Shown here: one piece after another, positions 1 to 8,454 of the stretch | Layout: each line of letters starts with the position of its first letter | Position numbering within the stretch: position 1 is the first letter of the stretch | From: Veillonella denticariosi JCM 15641 | GTDB lineage: Bacteria; Bacillota; Negativicutes; Veillonellales; Veillonellaceae | Direction of reading: 5' to 3' | Assembly (NCBI RefSeq): GCF_002959855.1 | Contig: NZ_PPDB01000001.1 | Location: 369,540-433,539, forward strand | Length of the DNA stretch: 64,000 nt | The notes under the pieces: model-generated | What the model saw: only the letters and a program-made list of their open reading frames with translations | What the model was told of the DNA's origin: nothing | Databases searched by the model: none | Translations under genes and position numbers: made by a program

Positions 1-672
1 CCGTCCGGAATCCCTGTCCTCATGTATCATAAAGTCGGTGAAGATAAGGATAATGATGCGGTTATTCGAGAGGATCTGTTTAGACAGCAGATGAAGTTTC
101 TCAAAGATAACGGCTATCATCCGTTGACGATGGAACAGCTGTATGAATATGTGGTTAACGGTGCCGCTGTGCCGGAAAAACCTGTTGTTTTAACCTTTGA
201 TGACGGTTATGCCGATACGTATTCCATAGTTTATCCGGTCATGAAAGAATATGGCTTCGCCGCTACCGTATTTATTAATCCCGGCGATATCGGTACCCGT
301 TTGACCTGGGATCAGGTGAGGGAGATGCATAAAGGCGGTATGACCATTTCTAATCATGGCTTTCAACATATAGAGATGGGACAGTTATCAGAAGCTGAAC
401 AAATAGAAAATATCACCAAGGCACAACAAGCTCTTGAAAAAGAGGTCGGTATCAAGGATAATCCATGGTTCTGCTATCCGTACGGGGATAAGAATGAATA
501 CACCGATAAAGCCAGTGAGAAGGCGGGAATTAAAATGGGTATGGCTATGAAGTCCGGTTGGGCTCATACCGGCGATAATCCATATAATATCTTGCGCGTG
601 TGGGTCGGTAATGCGGTAGACCTCAAGCATTTTGAGGAACGTCTAAGTACCGAACATTTCAGTGATTTATAA
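1..672 (+). CDS. Polysaccharide deacetylase (NodB fold), 5' end cut by window edge
   Basis: The frame is open from base 1 and reads PSGIPVL directly into the first internal Met, so the gene begins upstream and 223 residues are visible. This family removes N-acetyl (or O-acetyl) groups from surface polysaccharide or peptidoglycan. Motif 1, TFDDGY, with the catalytic and metal-binding aspartates, is at visible residues 65-70. Motif 2, SNHGFQH, with the two metal-ligand histidines, is near 117-123. A later FCYPYGD motif is also typical of the fold. The next gene starts 11 bases after the stop, so the two are probably co-transcribed. The substrate cannot be told from the sequence. Confidence 0.9.
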   Translation, partial: PSGIPVLMYHKVGEDKDNDAVIREDLFRQQMKFLKDNGYHPLTMEQLYEYVVNGAAVPEKPVVLTFDDGYADTYSIVYPVMKEYGFAATVFINPGDIGTRLTWDQVREMHKGGMTISNHGFQHIEMGQLSEAEQIENITKAQQALEKEVGIKDNPWFCYPYGDKNEYTDKASEKAGIKMGMAMKSGWAHTGDNPYNILRVWVGNAVDLKHFEERLSTEHFSDL

Positions 673-683
673 GGAGAAATACA

Positions 684-1622
684 TTGTTCAAAAAGAATTG
701 GGTAAAATTCATCATCATGGTGATTTTATTTACCGCTATTACATCACCGATCGTGGTGCTCTTTGGACCGTTTAATAATGTAAAACGTGCTGTAATCGGC
801 GCCATTTTACAATCTCGTCATCCTCACTATATTACATGGCTGTTCAATGATGAACAGTTACAGTCCATATTGGGTACGGTAGGGGTTGTGAAGAGTCAGG
901 ATTTATTTAAGTTTAATGCCCGTGAAGATAAGACCTTAAATCTTGAAAAGATTGAGTCCGCTCGTTATGTCGGATATATTTTAGAAATTCCCGATCCTCG
1001 TCGTATTCAGGTGGGGACTGCTGCAAATATCCAGGAAAAAGGCGATACGACCAGTAATATCGCAAAGATGAATAATGCTGTTGCCGCTATTAACGGCGGC
1101 GGATTCCACGATCCGAACGGTACCGGAACAGGTCGTTTGCCGTACGGCTTTATTCTCCATGACGGTGAATATGTTATCGGCAAGGACGTAGGTTCCGATG
1201 AAGATGTAGATTTTGTAGGCTTTTCAAAGGCGGGAAATCTTATCGCCGGCAATTATAACAAGTCTGAATTAGCGGATATGAAAGCTATGGAAGGCATTAC
1301 CTTCGGACCGCCTCTTATTGTAGACGGTAAGAAAATGATCACCGAAGGTGACGGCGGTTGGGGCGTAGGCCCTCGTACGGCTATCGGTCAAAAGAAGGAC
1401 GGAACCGTATTATTCCTCGTTATTGACGGACGTCAACCGGGATATTCACTGGGGGCGACATTGCGAGATGTACAGGATATCCTGTATGAAAAAGGCTGTT
1501 ATATCGCGGCTAATCTGGATGGCGGGTCCAGTTCCACCTTATATCTTAACGGTAAGGTCGTGAACAAACCGGCCGATTTATTAGGGGAACGGATGATCCC
1601 GACGGCGTTTATCGTAAAATAG
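684..1622 (+). CDS. Phosphodiester glycosidase (NAGPA/DUF2233) family protein, membrane-anchored
   Basis: A 312-residue protein starting at TTG, chosen because AAGGAG (671-676) lies 7 bases upstream and no ATG fits better. Residues 8-29 form a hydrophobic signal anchor, so the rest should lie outside the cytoplasmic membrane. The NAGPA domain shows GGGFHDPNG (about residue 140), GGWGVGPRTAIG (about 228) and LDGGSSSTLY (about 280). Known relatives hydrolyse phosphodiester-linked sugars or act in exopolysaccharide processing. It sits between a polysaccharide deacetylase and a membrane-anchored unknown, which suggests an extracytoplasmic glycan-modifying operon. That link is inference. Confidence 0.85.
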   Translation: MFKKNWVKFIIMVILFTAITSPIVVLFGPFNNVKRAVIGAILQSRHPHYITWLFNDEQLQSILGTVGVVKSQDLFKFNAREDKTLNLEKIESARYVGYILEIPDPRRIQVGTAANIQEKGDTTSNIAKMNNAVAAINGGGFHDPNGTGTGRLPYGFILHDGEYVIGKDVGSDEDVDFVGFSKAGNLIAGNYNKSELADMKAMEGITFGPPLIVDGKKMITEGDGGWGVGPRTAIGQKKDGTVLFLVIDGRQPGYSLGATLRDVQDILYEKGCYIAANLDGGSSSTLYLNGKVVNKPADLLGERMIPTAFIVK

Positions 1623-1630
1623 GAGGATGC

Positions 1631-2608
1631 ATGAAACCTTTTACGCGCGTACTGAGCGCTTTTGCGGTGGGGATTCTGCTGCAAGGTGGGGTGTACCTAT
1701 ACTTGGATCAATATGTGTTTGCACCTACTACGGAATTTAATGTGGCGGGGGCGAATAAGGATGATACAAAAAACTTTCCTGATGTGAAGGAAGGTACAAA
1801 ATACGTATCTTATGATCACCAATTTATGGCGGTGGTTACGGAGAATTCTTTGAAAATTTACAAGGCCGGTGAAAGCGACCCGACTACGGTTAACTTGAAG
1901 GGGCGTTCTATCAGCTACTTTAACTGGATGCCGGATAGAAACTATGCCATTATGGGCTTGTATCGCAGTAACGAAGTTGTTATGGCACGCCTTAATGCGG
2001 ATGATCCTGAACACGAAGTGGATACGGAACTTGAGGATTTACCTCGTGAAAGTAAAATCGTTGATGCCGCTTATTCCGAGGCGACCAATGTCGTTTACAT
2101 GAAGGTTAAGGTACGAGAAAATTCGTATCGCATTTATCGTACCGATGCGAACTATGATACGCGCCGCGTTTATATGCAGGCTACGGATATCGGGCATATC
2201 GGCGTATTTTATGATGAAGATAATTTCTTCTATGATAATGTACGTACCGGTGATATCTTTATGTTTAACGGTGTTGAAGGCGGTTGGCGTGTTATCAATC
2301 CGCCGGGACGTTTCCGCTTTATCGGTGTCGATATGGACAAGACCATTTATATCGCTCGTGTAGACGAAGATAATAATGCATTGACTGTGTATACCGGTAA
2401 ATTAGGCGTAGGATTCCAGCCGGTTTATAAATATAATCATCCTACCACATTTAATGAATTAACATTGTCTGATGTGAAAGATATCATCAAGAATGGCAGT
2501 GAGGAAACCACGAAGGTCACGGATGACGACACATCATCTCAATCTTCCTCCCAATCCTCATCGAGTAAATCGAATAAATCAAACAGTGAAAGTAAAAAGA
2601 AGTCATAA
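1631..2608 (+). CDS. Membrane-anchored protein of unknown function with Ser-rich tail
   Basis: A 325-residue protein whose ATG follows AGGAGG (1621-1626). Residues about 7-25 are a hydrophobic anchor. The body, about 45-280, is rich in short beta-like stretches with Tyr and Asp (such as YVSYDHQFMAVV and RNYAIMGLYRSN) and could be a propeller-like extracytoplasmic domain, but I recognise no family. The last 30 residues are low-complexity Ser/Lys/Asn. It begins 8 bases after the glycosidase stop and is followed by a strong terminator, so it closes the operon. Confidence 0.75.
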   Translation: MKPFTRVLSAFAVGILLQGGVYLYLDQYVFAPTTEFNVAGANKDDTKNFPDVKEGTKYVSYDHQFMAVVTENSLKIYKAGESDPTTVNLKGRSISYFNWMPDRNYAIMGLYRSNEVVMARLNADDPEHEVDTELEDLPRESKIVDAAYSEATNVVYMKVKVRENSYRIYRTDANYDTRRVYMQATDIGHIGVFYDEDNFFYDNVRTGDIFMFNGVEGGWRVINPPGRFRFIGVDMDKTIYIARVDEDNNALTVYTGKLGVGFQPVYKYNHPTTFNELTLSDVKDIIKNGSEETTKVTDDDTSSQSSSQSSSSKSNKSNSESKKKS

Positions 2609-2612
2609 CAAA

Positions 2613-2652
2613 AAAGCCTTTATAATGTCACTTCATTATAAAGGCTTTCTTC
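2613..2652 (+). terminator. Intrinsic terminator of the deacetylase operon
   Basis: A perfect 15-bp stem (2613-2627 with 2634-2648) with the hexaloop TCACTT, ending in TTTCTT. Confidence 0.9.
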
Positions 2653-2680
2653 CTACAGTCGTAGTAGCATAAGGATGTAT

Positions 2681-3856
2681 ATGAATATATTATTTGTACG
2701 CCTCAGCTATATTGGGGACATTTTGCATGCCACCCCGGCAGCTCGGTGGATAAAGGAACAGTATCCGGATACTAAGTTGCATTGGATCGTAACGCCCAGC
2801 ATGGTGGACTTACTGAAAGGCAACCCTTATGTAGATGAAATTATTCCGTGGGAACGGGATGTATATGAGGCTCATTCGAAAAAACTGCATATTCCTACGA
2901 TGTGGCGTATGTGGTGGGATCTGAAAGCCAAGCTGAAGCCCTATCATTTTGATGTGGCCGTTGATGTACAGGGACGGCTTATATCGGGACTTGTACTGCT
3001 TGCATCGGGCGCGCCTATCCGACTTGGCCTAGGCGGTACAAAGGAATTAAATTGGCTTTTTACAAATTATAAGGCAAAACCAAGTAAGGCGCATGTAATC
3101 CGTCGATACATGGATGTGGTACAACTGTTGCCTCGTGCATTGGCGGATAAAGGCATAGAACCAGTGAAAGAGACTGGTGCCGATGATAAGGACGCAATCG
3201 ATGCTAACGCTTTGTATGCGATGAATTTCCGTGTCAGCCCTGAGTCAAAAAAATGGGCGGAATCTATATGGTCATCGTTTGACGGAACAGATGAGGCTGG
3301 AGATGGAGATGTATCGGATACGCGTTTCAACTCCGGTATCTTGCGGATATGCCTGGTATTGGGCACATCGTGGACCAGCAAGGAATGGCCTCAGGAGAAG
3401 TGGTATTCCCTTGTTGAGTCATTGCGATACAGAGCGAATTTCATATGTCTTGGCGGTGAGAAAGAAGCGGAGCAGTATGCACCTTTTATAGAATCTATAA
3501 GAACTACGGATATGAAACACATCGTACAGGATATGATGGGCCATACATCGCTGGAGGAACTGGGCGCAATCATTGCTCAGAGCGATGTTGTTGTCAGTGC
3601 CGATACGGGGGCGCTTCATATGGCGTTAGCCCTTGGAAAACCTGCCGTTGCACTGTTCGGACCTACAAATCCGAACATTTGGGGCCCTTTAACCGGTCAT
3701 TATAGGGTGCTGGTTAATGATACGCTGGATTGTTTAGGCTGCCGCAGACGGCGATGTCCGAAGCCGGCTCAGTACTGCATGTCAGGTATTGATTCGATAC
3801 GGGTGAAAAAAGCAATTATGGAATTGATAGGAGAGGTTAAATATGGCAAAGATTAA
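2681..3856 (+). CDS. Glycosyltransferase family 9 (heptosyltransferase-like)
   Basis: A 391-residue GT9 enzyme, the family of ADP-heptose:LPS heptosyltransferases that build the LPS inner core on the cytoplasmic face of the inner membrane. The N terminus MNILFVRLSYIGDILHATPA is the classic GT9 opening. The C-terminal nucleotide-sugar half has VLGTSWTSKEWP, SADTGALHMALALGKPAVALFGPTNP and a Cys cluster CLGCRRRRCP near residue 350. I take the ATG at 2681 because AAGGA (2671-2675) is 5 bases upstream; the ATG at 2675 overlaps that site. Acceptor and donor are not determined. Its 3' end overlaps the next gene by 14 bases. Confidence 0.85.
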   Translation: MNILFVRLSYIGDILHATPAARWIKEQYPDTKLHWIVTPSMVDLLKGNPYVDEIIPWERDVYEAHSKKLHIPTMWRMWWDLKAKLKPYHFDVAVDVQGRLISGLVLLASGAPIRLGLGGTKELNWLFTNYKAKPSKAHVIRRYMDVVQLLPRALADKGIEPVKETGADDKDAIDANALYAMNFRVSPESKKWAESIWSSFDGTDEAGDGDVSDTRFNSGILRICLVLGTSWTSKEWPQEKWYSLVESLRYRANFICLGGEKEAEQYAPFIESIRTTDMKHIVQDMMGHTSLEELGAIIAQSDVVVSADTGALHMALALGKPAVALFGPTNPNIWGPLTGHYRVLVNDTLDCLGCRRRRCPKPAQYCMSGIDSIRVKKAIMELIGEVKYGKD

Positions 3857-4163
3857 AATACAAAAAGGCTTATCCGATGCGGATATGATGAAACATTTCA
3901 AAGCTGATGATAATTTTGAAGAAACGATGCTCAATATGGAACGCGTCGCGAATAAACCGACTATTCATCAGAGCACAAAGCAGAAAGAAGATTCTTTCTA
4001 TCGTGAATTCTTGACGGAAAAGGTGGAAACGTTGATCGGTAAAATGCTTCTCGATATTAAGATGGAATATTTTAAAGAAGGCGAGGGTGCCTTTTCGATT
4101 CAGGTAAAGCGCGATGGAAAAAATATCGTGCTTGAAACGGCGCCTAAGAAGGTTAAGCCTTAA
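3843..4163 (+). CDS. Small conserved-looking cytoplasmic protein, unknown function
   Basis: A 106-residue, charged, Lys-rich protein without signal or membrane segment. GGAGAGG lies 7 bases before its ATG, inside the end of the glycosyltransferase gene, so the two are translationally coupled. I recognise no domain. The coupling and good ribosome binding site make it a real gene rather than a chance frame. Confidence 0.7.
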   Translation: MAKIKIQKGLSDADMMKHFKADDNFEETMLNMERVANKPTIHQSTKQKEDSFYREFLTEKVETLIGKMLLDIKMEYFKEGEGAFSIQVKRDGKNIVLETAPKKVKP

Positions 4164-4194
4164 TGCGACCTGAAAAGTGAAAATATATACGCGT

Positions 4195-4228
4195 AGGTCC
4201 CGTGATATGTATATCATAGGACCTTTTT
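4195..4228 (+). terminator. Intrinsic terminator
   Basis: AGGTCC pairs with GGACCT around an inner TGATAT/ATATCA stem, followed by TTTTT. Confidence 0.8.
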
Positions 4229-4703
4229 GTATATTTATGAATCACAGCAAAATGAGCAATATATTAATAAAAGTGATGAGCTTATAAGCGAACCGATATG
4301 TTTCGGTAAACTACATTAAAAAATACCGATATAAATAAATTCTCAGCCACTAATAACTAAAAATTATTTCGAAATAATTTTTGGTTTATTATTAAAAACA
4401 GGAATTATACTAAATATGTATTGTTTAAACATACAAGATGATCACTAGGGTTTCAGTGGATTGATGTGATTTATGTCACGAATATGAGCCGAGTAAATCG
4501 GAGAATTTATGATTAAATAGCATAACATAGTTGTTGACAAAGAATTTTATAAGTAGTCTAATATAAGTATGCTACAACGATTTGTAGAGTGTTTCATCTA
4601 CATGTGTAGAGACTACAAAAAACGTTGGTAAATAGGTGTGAGATAGACATTTTGTGAATGCATAAAATTACATTTACAAACTATTTCGAAGTGGAGGATT
4701 AAC
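4229..4703 (+). promoter_or_regulatory. Long AT-rich regulatory region of the carboxyltransferase gene
   Basis: No coding frame is credible here. It holds, in order: a perfect 24-bp palindrome at 4359-4382 (arm AAAAATTATTTC); a Crp/Fnr-type dyad at 4465-4480 reading TGTGA-N6-TCACG; a promoter (TTGACA 4534-4539, 17-bp spacer, TCTAAT 4557-4562); and a leader with five CTACA/TGTAG half-sites between 4572 and 4618. The gene's GGAGG lies at 4692-4696. The layout suggests control by a Crp/Fnr-family activator plus at least one further regulator or RNA structure. Confidence 0.7.
4534..4562 (+). promoter_or_regulatory. Sigma-A promoter for the carboxyltransferase gene
   Basis: TTGACA, 17 bp, TCTAAT. 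The -35 box is perfect and the -10 has one mismatch. The Crp-like dyad is centred about 95 bp upstream of the predicted start. Confidence 0.75.
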
Positions 4704-6056
4704 ATGGCTAAAAAATTAAGAATTTGCGAAACCGTTCTTCGTGACGGTCATCAATCTATTTTGGCAACGCGTATGCGCTACGAACAAATGGAACCGGTGC
4801 TCGGTCTTTTAGATGATATTGGTTATGAAGCTCTTGAATGTTGGGGCGGCGCTACGTATGACAGCTGTCTTCGTTTCTTGAATGAAGATCCATGGGAACG
4901 CCTTCGCAAATTGAAAGCTAATTTGAAAAATACCCCATTGCAAATGTTGCTTCGTGGTCAAAACTTGTTGGGCTACAAACACTACTCCGATGACGTAGTG
5001 GAAGCATTCTGTAATGCGGCTGTAAAAAATGGTATCGACCGCATCCGTATTTTTGATGCATTGAACGACCCTCGCAACATGGAAGCCGCTATCAAGTATT
5101 CCAAAAAAGCCGGTGCTCATGTTCAATCCGCTATGGTTTACACTATTTCTCCTGTACATACAACTGAAAGTTTCTTGAAAGTTGCTGAAACATTGGTGGA
5201 AATGGGTACTGATTCCCTTTGTATCAAAGATATGTCCGGTTTGTTAGGACCTGCTGATGCATATGATTTGGTATCTACTTTCAAAAAACGTTTCGGTGAA
5301 TTGCCAATCGACTTGCACAGCCATTTCACTTGCGGTCTTGCAAGCACAACATACTGGGAAGCTGCTAAAGCAGGTGTGGATATCATCGATACTGCTATTT
5401 CTCCATTCGCTCATGCAACTAGCCAACCGGCTACTGAAACTATGATTGAAATGTTCAAAGGCACTGAATGGGATCTTGGCCTTGACCTTGATAAATACAT
5501 TCCGTTGGTTGATCATTTCCGTAAAGTTAAACAACAAATCGCTGAAGAATTCAACTTGAAACCAGCTAGTGATGTAATCCCGGCTGTTCGTCGTTATCAA
5601 ATCCCTGGCGGTATGTTGTCCAACACTCAAAACCAATTGAACGAAATGGGTATGGGCGATCGTTTCTTCGACGTTATGGATGAAATGCCACGCGTTCGTG
5701 AAGACTTGGGTTACCCTCCATTGGTAACACCTACATCCCAAATCGTCGGTACAATGGCTATGATGAACGTTATGATGGGTGACCGTTATAAAATGGTTCC
5801 TAATGAAGTTAAAGACCTTGTACGTGGTAAATATGGTGCGTTACCTGGCACTATCTCCGACGATATTCGTCGTACTATTATCGGTGATGAAGAACCTATC
5901 ACTTGCCGTCCTGCAGATCTTATCGAACCTGAATTGGAAGGTTACCGTCAAGACTTGGCTTCCAAAGGCTACAACGGTATCACTGATGAAGACGTATTGA
6001 CTTACGCTATGTTCCCAGAAGTTGCAATTAACTTCTTCGATGCTAATCGTCGTTAA
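4704..6056 (+). CDS. Carboxyltransferase subunit (OadA / transcarboxylase 5S / pyruvate carboxylase B type)
   Basis: A 450-residue protein with a strong GGAGG ribosome binding site. It carries the conserved carboxyltransferase barrel: LRDGHQS at residues 13-19, the carbamylated-lysine motif CIKDMSG near 175-181, and the metal-binding DLHSHFTCGLA near 200. The conserved carboxylase region follows and ends around 450. There is no C-terminal biotinyl domain (no AMKM), so a separate biotin carrier must supply biotin. In Veillonella such subunits serve oxaloacetate/pyruvate/methylmalonyl-CoA carboxyl transfer in lactate fermentation; which reaction this copy performs cannot be fixed. Codon use is strongly biased, as expected for an abundant enzyme. 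It is monocistronic. Confidence 0.85.
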   Translation: MAKKLRICETVLRDGHQSILATRMRYEQMEPVLGLLDDIGYEALECWGGATYDSCLRFLNEDPWERLRKLKANLKNTPLQMLLRGQNLLGYKHYSDDVVEAFCNAAVKNGIDRIRIFDALNDPRNMEAAIKYSKKAGAHVQSAMVYTISPVHTTESFLKVAETLVEMGTDSLCIKDMSGLLGPADAYDLVSTFKKRFGELPIDLHSHFTCGLASTTYWEAAKAGVDIIDTAISPFAHATSQPATETMIEMFKGTEWDLGLDLDKYIPLVDHFRKVKQQIAEEFNLKPASDVIPAVRRYQIPGGMLSNTQNQLNEMGMGDRFFDVMDEMPRVREDLGYPPLVTPTSQIVGTMAMMNVMMGDRYKMVPNEVKDLVRGKYGALPGTISDDIRRTIIGDEEPITCRPADLIEPELEGYRQDLASKGYNGITDEDVLTYAMFPEVAINFFDANRR

Positions 6057-6065
6057 TCAAAATAT

Positions 6066-6094
6066 AAAGAGGATTCTTCGGAATCCTCTTTTTG
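6066..6094 (+). terminator. Intrinsic terminator with UUCG loop
   Basis: AGAGGATTC pairs with GAATCCTCT across a TTCG tetraloop, followed by TTTTTG. Confidence 0.9.
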
Positions 6095-6274
6095 TTTGTC
6101 GACGTCTAAGAACATTTTGGACATAATGGTATTTTATACATCTCCTGTTTATTAATGAATAATAAGCTATAAGTAATTATTATGGGGCGTTTTTTACGTT
6201 TGGACTTGCTTTAAATATTCAAAATAGCGTAAACTATAAGGAGTATCTACTATTTATGATATTGAGGTAGCCCT

Positions 6275-7618
6275 GTGAATTTACAAATTCGAATTTGGAT
6301 ATCCAATGTTGTGCTGTTTGTAGTACCTATTTTAATTGCATTTATATTATTTTTGCTTTATTTTACAGGTCTGCGCATATTGGCTAATGCTGGTTACTAT
6401 TTGCGTATTGAACAGGAACAGCAGTTCAAAAGTGTAAGTCGTATTGCTGAAACGATTACTTTTTATGGATTAGAAAATAATCTCATAGACACATTGGTCA
6501 AACCTAGCTATAGTTTGCTGGACCCGAAAGAAGTTTACGTGGAAGTTATGGATCAAGGAGCCCTGGTGTATCACTATGGTAATCCGCAGATTTATAGTGC
6601 TTCCGCTATTGTTGGACTTATTGATGTGAATCCTGAATTACAGGGCATTGTGTATCAGTCCAATAATACCTTCGTTTATGAAATGAGAAAATATGATTCG
6701 CATCATTCTTATGTGTATCATATTGCGATTAAGCGTGCCACTAACGGTAGTGACAGCTTGATGGAGTCTGTATCTTTCTACATCATTATCGTAGCCAGCC
6801 TGCTTTTCATTATCACATTCTTCGCCATTAACAGGTTTGTCACGAAGTTTATCATGATTCATGTTAAGAACATGACGAAGTCGTTACAGCTGGCGAATCA
6901 GCAGATTGAAGTCGAGCAGGAGCAGCAGAAAGAACTGCTTGCCGGAATTTCTCATGATATTCGAACTCCGTTGACGGCCATTAAGGCGTATGCAGAAGGG
7001 GTGCGTGACGGTATTGCACCTACGGAAGAGCAGCAAAAACGCTATATGGGTATCATATTGAAACGTGCCAATGATTTAGATTCTATGTTGGAGGAACTAT
7101 TCCTTATTACCACATTGAATTATAAGAAGGAATCTCGTCCATCCGAGCGTATTGAGCTGGGACAGTATGTACGGGATTTTGTGGAAGATCATTTGGCGCC
7201 ATACAAGGCTCGCGGCATCGATATTCAGTATCGCATTGTCACAGATTCGGCATATATCAATGCGAATCCGCAATTGTTGCAGCGTGTATTACAGAATGTA
7301 CTGAATAATAGTGCTAAATACAAAATGGCTGATATCGGTCATTGTGTTATTGATGTGAACAGTGATGAGGACTATGTCTATTGTGTCATCAGTGATGACG
7401 GTCCGGGAGTGCCTCCTGAATCATTAGAACGGTTGATGCGTCCATTTTATCGTGTCGATTCGTCCCGTACGAATCCGCAGGAGGGTAGTGGCCTCGGGTT
7501 GTCGATCATTCGAAGAATTATGGAAATCTTTGAAGGCAGAGTGGTTATTGAAAATGTTAGACCTCATGGTCTACGTGTTATATTAGAGTTCCCTAAGCAA
7601 GGAGAAAAACATGAGTGA
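6275..7618 (+). CDS. Sensor histidine kinase
   Basis: A 447-residue membrane kinase starting at GTG with GAGGT upstream. It has TM1 at residues 10-34, an extracytoplasmic sensor loop of about 130 residues, and TM2 at about 168-190. The HisKA helix is GISHDIRTPLTA, with the phospho-accepting His near 226. The HATPase domain has an N box (QNVLNNSAKY), G1 (DDGPGVP) and G2 (GSGLGLSI). Its stop overlaps the start of the response regulator by 8 bases. A candidate sRNA and htrA follow the pair, hinting at an envelope-stress role; that is inference. Confidence 0.9.
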   Translation: MNLQIRIWISNVVLFVVPILIAFILFLLYFTGLRILANAGYYLRIEQEQQFKSVSRIAETITFYGLENNLIDTLVKPSYSLLDPKEVYVEVMDQGALVYHYGNPQIYSASAIVGLIDVNPELQGIVYQSNNTFVYEMRKYDSHHSYVYHIAIKRATNGSDSLMESVSFYIIIVASLLFIITFFAINRFVTKFIMIHVKNMTKSLQLANQQIEVEQEQQKELLAGISHDIRTPLTAIKAYAEGVRDGIAPTEEQQKRYMGIILKRANDLDSMLEELFLITTLNYKKESRPSERIELGQYVRDFVEDHLAPYKARGIDIQYRIVTDSAYINANPQLLQRVLQNVLNNSAKYKMADIGHCVIDVNSDEDYVYCVISDDGPGVPPESLERLMRPFYRVDSSRTNPQEGSGLGLSIIRRIMEIFEGRVVIENVRPHGLRVILEFPKQGEKHE

Positions 7619-8300
7619 ACATATCTTAATTATTGAAGACGATTTGGATATTGCCAACATTGAGCGGGATTATCTAATGGTAGCAGGGTATGAAGTAACG
7701 GTTATGAATAACGGTACCGATGGTATTGAAGCCGCTTTAAATACACCTGTAGATCTCATTATTTTGGATGTTATGCTACCTGAAATGGACGGCTTTGAAG
7801 TATGCCGTCAAATTCGTGATAAGGTACGTGTTCCTATTGTAATGGTGACGGCTCGCCTCGATGATATTGATAAAATTCGTGGCTTAGGGGTCGGTGCGGA
7901 TGATTATATCGAAAAACCGTTCTCCCCATCCGTATTGATTGCTAAGATTAAAGCGATGTTGGCACAATATAAACGCTTGACGGAAAAAGACGCCATGGAA
8001 ACCAATGCGATTCAATCCGGAGAAATTCGCCTTGATCCTAAAATGATGAAGGTTTGGGTTAATGATAAGGAAGTGCATCTCAAAAAGAAAGAGTTTCAGC
8101 TATTGGAATTCTTGATGCGTAATCGCGACATCGTATTTAGTAAAGAAGAACTATATTCTCGCGTTTGGGGGTTGGACTCCTACGGTGATTATGCTACTGT
8201 TGCGGTGCATATCAATCGCCTTCGTGAAGAAATCGAAGACAATCCGTCCGACAGCAAACACATCATTACGGTTTGGGGCGTTGGCTATAAATTTGTCTGA
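7611..8300 (+). CDS. OmpR/PhoB-family response regulator
   Basis: A 229-residue regulator coupled to the kinase, with AAGGAG just before its ATG. The receiver domain has the acidic pair EDD near residues 9-11, the phospho-acceptor in ILDVMLPEMDG (about Asp 53), VTAR and YIEKPFSP with the conserved Lys. The C-terminal winged helix (about 130-229) ends ITVWGVGYKFV, typical of the Trans_reg_C domain. Targets are unknown; the nearby sRNA and htrA promoters are natural candidates. I see no clear terminator after it. Confidence 0.92.
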   Translation: MSEHILIIEDDLDIANIERDYLMVAGYEVTVMNNGTDGIEAALNTPVDLIILDVMLPEMDGFEVCRQIRDKVRVPIVMVTARLDDIDKIRGLGVGADDYIEKPFSPSVLIAKIKAMLAQYKRLTEKDAMETNAIQSGEIRLDPKMMKVWVNDKEVHLKKKEFQLLEFLMRNRDIVFSKEELYSRVWGLDSYGDYATVAVHINRLREEIEDNPSDSKHIITVWGVGYKFV

Positions 8301-8420
8301 TGAACCGGAATGATGGTTAAATTGTAGATGCGATAAGTCTGACTGTTGAGCGTATATAAATTCATAAGAACTTATTATATAGATGTAATCAAACCTTTAA
8401 GAATATTTTATATTGCTACA

Positions 8421-8448
8421 TTGATAGTTTAACTGTTCGTTGTATACT
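8421..8448 (+). promoter_or_regulatory. Promoter of the candidate small RNA
   Basis: TTGATA, 16 bp, TATACT. The expected start near 8455 coincides with the first base of the RNA's outer stem, which supports the pairing. Confidence 0.65.
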
Positions 8449-8454
8449 ATGTAA

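Noticed and set aside
5244..5741. A 165-residue minus-strand frame inside the carboxyltransferase gene.
   Set aside because: It is antisense to a clearly conserved enzyme, has no site or domain, and arises from codon bias.
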